Shown here piece after piece: positions 59,701-64,000 of a stretch of DNA of 64,000 bases. Within the stretch, counting starts at the first letter, position 1, and every line of letters begins with the position of its first letter. The notes beneath the pieces are model-generated. The model saw only the letters and a program-made list of their open reading frames with translations. It did no database searches and was not told where the DNA came from. This DNA is from Archaeoglobus profundus DSM 5631 (GTDB taxonomy: Archaea > Halobacteriota > Archaeoglobi > Archaeoglobales > Archaeoglobaceae). The stretch lies in the NCBI RefSeq assembly GCF_000025285.1, contig NC_013741.1, positions 620,001-684,000 of the forward strand, written 5' to 3'. The position numbers and the translations under genes are program-made.

Positions 59701-61910
59701 TTTACGTCCCTTTTTCTAAGGTGTGCAACTATTCCGAATCTGAGAAGGGCTAACTGTAGCTTTTTGGCTAAATTCTTGCTTGTCGTGTCTAACTCTACTA
59801 TCGAAGAACCTTTTCTTCTTATAACTACACATCCATCGCAGTCAAACAATCCCCTTATGAATCCAGCTAAGATTTCATTAGGCAATGACAGTAGAATTGG
59901 TGTCATGTCGAGCTTTGATGACTTCGGTGAGGGCGGAATACCAAGTTTCCTTAGCAGATGAGCTACGATTTTTGAGCTGAATTCAACCGTTGGAACCTTA
60001 TTCTTACGAGCTACATCTTTAGCCTCTATGCCGAAAATATCTCGAAGAAGCTCCTTAAACCTTCTTCTAAGCTCGTCACAGCTATTAGTAAACCTTATAA
60101 CGAATCTGTCGAAGTTGCCAACGATACATCCATCTCCTGCAATCAATCCTGCAAGATATGCAAGTCTTTCATCCACATAAATTGGTATCTTTATTCTTCT
60201 TCCAGCCCTTAGAGACACTTCACTTACTTCTTTTGCAACATCCACCCAGCTAACTCCTGTAATTTCAACGAGTTTTCTGAGATGTTTCATTTTGATGTTT
60301 CCTCTTGCGTTGTCTTTAACCCAGTTGTGAATCAAGCTGTTTTCGTAAGTTCCGATCATCTTGGATAACTCTTTTTTGGATATTCCAAGCTTGGACGTTG
60401 CAACATCGACGAGCTTCTTAACGATTCCCTTTACACCATAAATTATCAAGTTGTCGAGGTCTGAAAGTAGTTCAAGCGTAGTAACAACTTTACCCCTATG
60501 CTTCAATCTCCTTACGGTAGCAACGTAATCTTGCTTAGTTAAGTCCTTTGCGGGTTTCCAAGATACCTTACCATCTTCTAAAACCATAACTTTCGTTTCT
60601 GGCGTTACTATCAGTTCTTTACCAGTTTGAGTTGTTATTCTAACCAACTTTACAGGTGATTTAAGTCTCCAAACCTTCTCAACAGCCTTCTCGGAAATTT
60701 TTGCATCGTTAAGAGTTAGCACACTAACTCCCTTAACTTCGGAATACTCCGCAATTTCGTTGTACTTCACTGATGATTTCATATTCTCTTCTACGAACTT
60801 TTCAATTTCCAATGCACAACTGTCAGTGAATACGATCGAGTCTGGTGCTACACACAATCCAGCACCAGTTGAAGCATAACCCGTTGCCAAAATAGCTCTT
60901 GGAGCCACCTGCTTTACAGCCCTCAGAATCTGAGATTTTGAAGTTGCAGGGTCACCGACGAGTAGTATGTGAATATCTCCCCTCTGCTTCGTTCCGTCAG
61001 GATTAATCCTCGTTATTCCACCGAAGAGCTGAAGAACTATAGCTTCCTTAATAACGTCGTAGCCTTTAATCGAAGGGGCTATCGACTGAACAAGGAGATC
61101 GTAAATGTCCTTTCTCTTTGCAAGTTTTCGAATCTCCTCCTTATCCTTTTCCGTGATCTGAATGTTCCTAACATCCTGATCTATGAATTCAATTGAGTTA
61201 GCTTCTAAATAGACGTCAAGCTCTGCTTTGAACTTCTTACCACCTTTTATCCTCAGTATTCCGTTGATTATGACCTTATCTCCCGGCAGAACCTTACCAG
61301 CCAGATCGTCGTATAGATAAACATCCAAGAGCTTCGGAGGTTCTGAGCTTTCCAAATTTTCTGGTAAATCCTGAATCTGAATCTTCTGAATGTCCGTAAG
61401 CTCACTTCTGTCCACGTTGAGAATTAGATTTCTTTCCCCACATCGCTCGCACTTGAAAGGTCTCTGTACAAATCCGCCATCAACTTCAACGTGATAATCC
61501 TTTCCACAACTCGGACATTCAAAAACGGCATACTTCAAAACTGGTTTTGGCTCGTAAACCTTTCTAACAATTCCCTCAACAGAAACGAACTTGTTTATGA
61601 ACATGTGGTTGAGATTTTTTATTAGCATTCTCTTTGGCAGATTTACGAATCTGACGTTAAAATCTCTGATATCCACATCGTACATTCTGCATATATCCCT
61701 TACAGCCGATTTTATCAGATTTATAACGGTATCTGGCTTCTTTTCAAGCTCATCTTCAAGGCTTCTCGAATAGAGAAAATTTCTTAGTCTATTTTTAACG
61801 TCTATCTCAATTGAAGGCTTAACGTGACCATTCTCCCCGTATTTAGCTACCAATTCTTTTATCTTATCCTCACAATAATTTTCGATGAACTCCCTCCAAA
61901 CATCGATCAT
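56787..61910 (-). CDS. mcm: MCM replicative helicase containing two inteins
   Basis: A 1707-codon frame encoding a 667-residue mature MCM after removal of two inteins. The N-domain has a zinc site CPSCG...CERCG (132-157). Walker A is GDPATSKSQ (319-327), before intein 1. Walker B GIALIDEVEKMD lies between the inteins. Sensor 1 CANPKRGRFD, the arginine finger LSRFDLIFVV and a C-terminal winged helix follow intein 2. MCM unwinds DNA at replication forks. Extein segments are 1-352, 901-950 and 1443-1707. The promoter is upstream of 61910, divergent from nothing close except a small membrane-protein gene on the same strand. Confidence 0.97.
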   Translation of the reverse strand: MIDVWREFIENYCEDKIKELVAKYGENGHVKPSIEIDVKNRLRNFLYSRSLEDELEKKPDTVINLIKSAVRDICRMYDVDIRDFNVRFVNLPKRMLIKNLNHMFINKFVSVEGIVRKVYEPKPVLKYAVFECPSCGKDYHVEVDGGFVQRPFKCERCGERNLILNVDRSELTDIQKIQIQDLPENLESSEPPKLLDVYLYDDLAGKVLPGDKVIINGILRIKGGKKFKAELDVYLEANSIEFIDQDVRNIQITEKDKEEIRKLAKRKDIYDLLVQSIAPSIKGYDVIKEAIVLQLFGGITRINPDGTKQRGDIHILLVGDPATSKSQILRAVKQVAPRAILATGYASTGAGLCVAPDSIVFTDSCALEIEKFVEENMKSSVKYNEIAEYSEVKGVSVLTLNDAKISEKAVEKVWRLKSPVKLVRITTQTGKELIVTPETKVMVLEDGKVSWKPAKDLTKQDYVATVRRLKHRGKVVTTLELLSDLDNLIIYGVKGIVKKLVDVATSKLGISKKELSKMIGTYENSLIHNWVKDNARGNIKMKHLRKLVEITGVSWVDVAKEVSEVSLRAGRRIKIPIYVDERLAYLAGLIAGDGCIVGNFDRFVIRFTNSCDELRRRFKELLRDIFGIEAKDVARKNKVPTVEFSSKIVAHLLRKLGIPPSPKSSKLDMTPILLSLPNEILAGFIRGLFDCDGCVVIRRKGSSIVELDTTSKNLAKKLQLALLRFGIVAHLRKRDVKGKTNVINGKDVVSRHDRYSLIIYGENIEKFAKYIGFENPEKNRKLQKLLELRRYKKSNPNLDVIPGVGKVIDEIIKKYGINIRGFNSKRKNVSRYKLREIVEILKNSCNGDERIRLLEFLANSDVLWEKIKNLEIINSPFDFVYDLTVENTHSFIANGIVVHNTVTAVKADDGRWTLEAGALVLADRGIALIDEVEKMDKKDRRYMLESLEQQSYHKDTEILLADGRKVRIGEFVDSLIESNRDKVIVGKDTEILPVDDVFVLGYDLNTKKIVITKADRVSRHIAPKKFVRITFSNGRSVTVTPEHPVLVWKDGNIVEVPAEKVKEGCLVPAIRWYETLTKNVISKDLAKLLGYILSDGYTYDKVYEVGFTNTCKNYVEEFKRIAGKLNLKFKETKNYTNCKLPLSIVRINSKNFYNRLRNLCPEIFAKAKEKRIPYVVMGGSKDIKEAFINGFFKGDGFVDKYRVGLTTTSKAMAEDLHDLLLSIGINSYIYEWKGCYKVVISGYDSILKFSEIVKDDPRYCRILQILERSKNRRNDRDILPKEITEILRDVLNALRLNDGYLTNNISRNFNAHRKTLKDRLKIVEEVIKAVEDGLNSENINKKIESAKRVVRLTEVAKKLGVKYSTLRYRLKKDPTPLLEFAKERLEDLKRKVEIVKGYIEGNIRFLKVRKVEIIENRDSKWVYDITVEPYHLFVSHGLILHNTITVAKAGINATLNTRCSILACANPKRGRFDKHEPIVDQIDLDPPLLSRFDLIFVVLDEPDEVRDKEIAKTILTSDTESKKPKIDPELFKKYILFARNEIKDIVLTPEAEQKIIDYYIDLRMRSKEQGAIAITARQLEALRRLTEASAKIRLSNVATVEDAERAIRIFEESIKQIAIDPETGKLDIDYAISGVSAVQRDRIAIIKNIVKELESSTPWGAPEEEILERAENSKVPKDKAIEVLEKLKQKGELYCPRYGYYKIAGYE
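57585..59060 (-). other. Intein 2 in MCM (492 aa, Ser1, LAGLIDADG endonuclease)
   Basis: The intein begins with Ser1 (SYHKDTEILL) after the extein EQQ and ends GLILHN before Thr (TITVAKAG), restoring the MCM sequence EQQTITVAKAG. Block B is canonical (TVTPEHPV, His93). Two LAGLIDADG-type motifs, LLGYILSDG and FINGFFKGDG, flank a homing-endonuclease domain, and further helix-turn-helix-like residues (TEVAKKLGVKYSTLRYRLKK) lie near the end. The splicing motifs are complete, so it should splice. Insertion is in the strongly conserved region between Walker B and sensor 1. Confidence 0.93.
59211..60854 (-). other. Intein 1 in MCM (548 aa, Cys1, atypical block B)
   Basis: It begins Cys1 (CVAPDSIVF) after extein GAGL and ends GIVVHN before Thr (TVTAVK), joining GAGL to TVTAVK. 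Two endonuclease motifs, LAGLIAGDG and FIRGLFDCDG, are present. An HTH-like segment (TSKLGISKKELSKMIG) precedes them. Block F (VYDLTVENTHSFIANG) is normal. Block B reads TPETK at intein residues 84-88, so the usual His is replaced by Thr87. This residue normally activates the first splicing step; the intein may splice slowly, by another route, or conditionally. Confidence 0.92.
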
Positions 61911-61973
61911 TGTAAAGTGAGATTAGCATCCCAAGATTTAAGCTTAATTGGAACGATAAAAATATCAAAATGC

Positions 61974-62111
61974 TCAAATCTTTCTAAAAATTGCGCTTGC
62001 TGTTAGAATAACTCCAACTAGAGCGACTGTAGAACCTAAGATCGTATTAGGTATCAAGAAAGATCCTAACACCAATAGAAGTCCTACGATGAAAGCTACG
62101 CCACCCTTCAT
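61974..62111 (-). CDS. Tiny two-TM membrane protein
   Basis: A 45-residue protein from ATG 62111: MKGGVAFIVGLLLVLGSFL, IPNTILGSTVALVGVILTASAIF, RKI. It is a hairpin of two TM helices with a basic C-terminus. The longer open frame upstream runs antisense into leuC and is unlikely. Function unknown. It is 43 nt from the divergent leuC and 63 nt before mcm on the same strand. Confidence 0.55.
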   Translation of the reverse strand: MKGGVAFIVGLLLVLGSFLIPNTILGSTVALVGVILTASAIFRKI

Positions 62112-62154
62112 AAGGTCAGTTTGCCAGAGAGTAAATATACGAAACGGTTTAATT

Positions 62155-63423
62155 ATGAGTGCGCTACGAGCGGGCATGGGTCAAACGATTGCAGAGAAGA
62201 TTTTGAGTGAGAAAAGTGGGAAAGAAGTTTACGCGGGAGACTTGGTCGTTGCGAAGATCGATCAAATAGCGTTGCAAGATGGAACAGCACCTTTAGCCAT
62301 AAGAAGGATTAGAGAGCTTGGGAGAGAAGTAAAGGCTGGCAAAATAACTCACTTCTTTATAGATCACGCTTCTCCACCCCCACGTAAAGAATTGGCCAAC
62401 GATCAGAAGCTGATAAGGAGCTTTGCAAAGGAGATAGGGGCTGATATGAACGACGTTGGTGATGGCGTGATTCATCAGGTGATGATCGAAAAGCACGTCT
62501 GCCCAGGAGATTTGGCTGTTGGTGCGGATTCACACACGTGCACCTATGGTGCTTTGGGAGCTTTCGCTACTGGTATGGGTTCCACCGACATTGCAATAGC
62601 GATGGTTTTGGGTAAGAACTGGTTCAGAGTTCCGGAGACATTTAGAATTCAAATCGACGGAAGCTTGCCGAAAGGCGTGTTTGCTAAAGACTTGATTCTG
62701 CACATAATAGGAGAGTTGGGGGTTGATGGTGCAACCTACAAGGCTTTGGAGTTTCATGGAGAAACTATCAAAGCTATAGACATGGACTCTCGTTTGACTA
62801 TGGCAAACATGGTTGTTGAATGTGGTGCGAAGGTCGGTTTGTTTGAAACTGACGATGTTACGAGGAGATTTCTCGCTGAAATGGGAAGAGAGAACTGTTT
62901 TAAAAAGATCAAAGCCGATGAAGATGCAAATTATGAGAAAGAGCTTTACTTCTCTGCCGAAATCGAGCCTATGATTGCAAAACCTCACAACGTCGATAAC
63001 GTGGTTCCAGTTAGCGATGTTGAAGGAGTCAAGGTCGATCAGGTTTACGTAGGAACTTGCACGAACGGTAGATTGAGCGACATTGAAATCGTTGCGAAGA
63101 TGCTAAAAGGTAGAAGGGTTCACAGAGACGTGAGGCTGTTGGTCTGTCCAGCGAGCAGGAGAGTTTATCTAAAGGCACTCGAACTCGGCTATCTCAAAAC
63201 GATAGTTGAAGCGGGAGGTGTAGTTCTACCACCGGGTTGCGGTCCTTGCGTAGGTATTCACATGGGAGTCTTGGCTGATGGAGAGGTTTGTTTATCAACT
63301 CAGAACAGGAATTTCAAGGGTAGGATGGGTAATCCTAACGCGGAAATATACTTAGCATCTCCAGCAACTGCAGTTGCAACTGCAATAAAGGGTGAAATAG
63401 CCGATCCGAGAGAGTTCTTATGA
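62155..63423 (+). CDS. leuC: 3-isopropylmalate dehydratase large subunit
   Basis: A 422-residue aconitase-family subunit. The [4Fe-4S] cysteines are in GTCTNGR (about residue 302) and PGCGPCVG (about 361). Substrate residues include DHASPPPRK and GADSHTCTYGALGAFATGMGSTD (residues ~122-144). It isomerises 2- to 3-isopropylmalate for leucine, and the archaeal form may also act on citraconate-derived methylmalates for isoleucine. It fits with leuA (15.5 kb) and cimA (32.3 kb). The small subunit LeuD is not in the window. I choose ATG 62155, since residues encoded upstream are not family-like. Confidence 0.93.
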   Translation: MSALRAGMGQTIAEKILSEKSGKEVYAGDLVVAKIDQIALQDGTAPLAIRRIRELGREVKAGKITHFFIDHASPPPRKELANDQKLIRSFAKEIGADMNDVGDGVIHQVMIEKHVCPGDLAVGADSHTCTYGALGAFATGMGSTDIAIAMVLGKNWFRVPETFRIQIDGSLPKGVFAKDLILHIIGELGVDGATYKALEFHGETIKAIDMDSRLTMANMVVECGAKVGLFETDDVTRRFLAEMGRENCFKKIKADEDANYEKELYFSAEIEPMIAKPHNVDNVVPVSDVEGVKVDQVYVGTCTNGRLSDIEIVAKMLKGRRVHRDVRLLVCPASRRVYLKALELGYLKTIVEAGGVVLPPGCGPCVGIHMGVLADGEVCLSTQNRNFKGRMGNPNAEIYLASPATAVATAIKGEIADPREFL

Positions 63424-63438
63424 ATTTTTAATTTTTTT
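63424..63438 (+). terminator. T-tract terminator after leuC
   Basis: ATTTTTAATTTTTTT directly follows the stop codon. Confidence 0.45.
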
Positions 63439-63755
63439 CATAAAAATCATTCTCAGGAATTTCCTTTGGTGAAAATCTCTTCTGGCGTTCTTCCTCAACT
63501 ATCTTGCCCTGACCCATAAAGATTATCTCTCCAGTTTCCTTAGCAAATCCCTGTTGTCTAAAGCTTGAGTTTGAATTTTCCAGCCAAGTCTGTATGAAGG
63601 GTATGTATCATCAACTCCAATCATCAATGTTGTGATTGTAGCCGGAGTCGTTGGCTTTTCTGGAGCTTTCTGTGCACGGCCCAAGGACAGTAATCCCACA
63701 ACCAGCACGGTCTTTTCGTGGACATAGTGATGGTAGGCGTTGTATATATACCAAA
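63429..63755 (-). pseudogene. Frameshifted remnant of an unidentified gene
   Basis: Two minus-strand frames appear to be parts of one protein. The first, from about 63755 to 63540, reads TVLVVGLLSLGRAQKAPEKP and TTLMIGVDDTYPSYRLGW and ends IQTQALDN. The second begins near 63545 in another frame with AKETGEIIFMGQGKIVEE and ends PENDFYEKN just before 63430. A single frame change near 63540 joins them (ALDNRDLL/AKETGEI). No ATG lies upstream in frame and the 5' part overlaps the serS promoter, so it also lacks a start. I do not recognise the family. Confidence 0.4.
63741..63750 (+). promoter_or_regulatory. TATA box of serS
   Basis: TGTATATATA, about 36-45 nt before the serS ATG at 63786, would give a short leader of roughly 10-15 nt. 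Confidence 0.5.
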
Positions 63756-63785
63756 CGTTTTATAGCCTTACGAGAACATGGGGCA

Positions 63786-64000
63786 ATGCTGAGCTATCAC
63801 TGGAGCATACTCAAGGCTTTGAGAGACAATCCCGAAATTCTCATCGAATCTCAAAAAAGGAGGGGAGAGAATGTTGAAATCGTTTACAAAGCTATAGAAC
63901 TTGACAAACTCTACAGAAAGCTGATGAAGGAACTTGACGAGCTGAGACACGATAGGAACAGGATTTCTCAGGAGATTAGGAAGGCTAAGAGTCAAGAGTT
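63786..64000 (+). CDS. serS: Seryl-tRNA synthetase, N-terminal part (3' truncated by window)
   Basis: The ATG at 63786 opens a frame to the window edge: MLSYHWSILKALRDNPEILIES, then RRGENVEIVYKAIELDKLYRKL and DELRHDRNRISQEIRKAK. This is the antiparallel coiled-coil tRNA-binding arm of class IIa SerRS, including the LRxDRNxISxEI stretch typical of archaeal and bacterial enzymes. About 71 residues are seen; the catalytic domain lies beyond. An earlier ATG at 63778 stops after three codons. Confidence 0.88.
   Translation, partial: MLSYHWSILKALRDNPEILIESQKRRGENVEIVYKAIELDKLYRKLMKELDELRHDRNRISQEIRKAKSQE

Noticed and set aside
63429-63560. Apparent ABC-transporter ATPase tail (IIFMGQGKIVEE, and TPEEIF in another frame)
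   Set aside because: The resemblance to GlnQ-type C-termini is short, needs two frames, and the sequence upstream has no ABC signature, so I do not call it an ABC remnant.

Overview
The window looks like the chromosome of a hyperthermophilic euryarchaeon of the order Archaeoglobales. The evidence is a set of signature genes: a bifunctional di-inositol-phosphate synthase (thermoprotective solute), an AMA-type AAA ATPase (named for methanogens and Archaeoglobus), an HdrA-MvhD fusion, a four-subunit Por, DGGGP synthase for archaeal lipids, an archaeal RNase P RNA and C/D box sRNAs. The DNA is AT-rich, so the short GC-rich stretches stand out: the RNase P RNA and the end of an IS element. I recognise no tRNA, rRNA or CRISPR array. 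The species cannot be fixed from sequence alone.

Layout. 1-5.7 kb: end of a radical SAM/SPASM gene, a METTL5-type methylase, rpoL, aglB, rio2, two Trp/Gly-rich DUF5320-like genes and an S26e-like zinc protein. 5.7-18.3 kb: ThiF/MoeB-like E1, type II GAPDH, TauE/SafE permease, metallophosphoesterase, small unknown genes, HtpX, Elp3, RqcH/NEMF, leuA, NYN protein, pyrF and a TRAM protein, with two C/D box sRNAs between genes. 18.4-25 kb: a four-TM protein beside an actin-like ATPase, a multiply frameshifted RAD55/KaiC-like pseudogene, AMA, a KhtT/KhtU-like antiporter pair, DUF599 and prs. 25-35 kb: a small gene whose 3' end holds a third C/D sRNA, proS, a TtuA-like thiolase, KH protein, rio1, porGDAB, cimA and the fused DIPP synthase. 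35.4-36.7 kb: a tnpB element with an extra outward-facing right-end/omega-RNA-like structure. 36.7-48.5 kb: yjjX-rfcL, Trm112, pyrG, pyrK, HdrA-MvhD, LysE, UbiA/DGGGPS, nitrilase, MFS, two regulators/RNA proteins and an epimerase.

48.6-53.8 kb is the main accessory island. Two small winged-helix genes precede a tightly packed run of secreted DUF1102-like proteins, an ER-type (Ser/His/Asp) signal peptidase and a DUF5305-like membrane protein. Three of the secreted proteins share the motif NPNYPGYGDG, and the mature N-terminus of the first (ATFSDYN) resembles SipW/TasA/camelysin substrates. My reading is a dedicated SipW-like peptidase with its own surface-fibre or matrix proteins. Many sequons in these proteins would be substrates for AglB, encoded at 1.4 kb.

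53.8-64 kb: RNase P RNA, TldE/PmbA, an Agl23-like glycosyltransferase, an MCM helicase interrupted by two inteins, a tiny membrane protein, leuC, a frameshifted remnant and the start of serS. leuA, cimA and leuC together supply the branched-chain amino acid pathways; pyrF, pyrG, pyrK and prs supply nucleotides; rio1, rio2, the KH protein, METTL5, Trm112, three C/D sRNAs and RNase P RNA form a strong RNA/ribosome-maturation theme.
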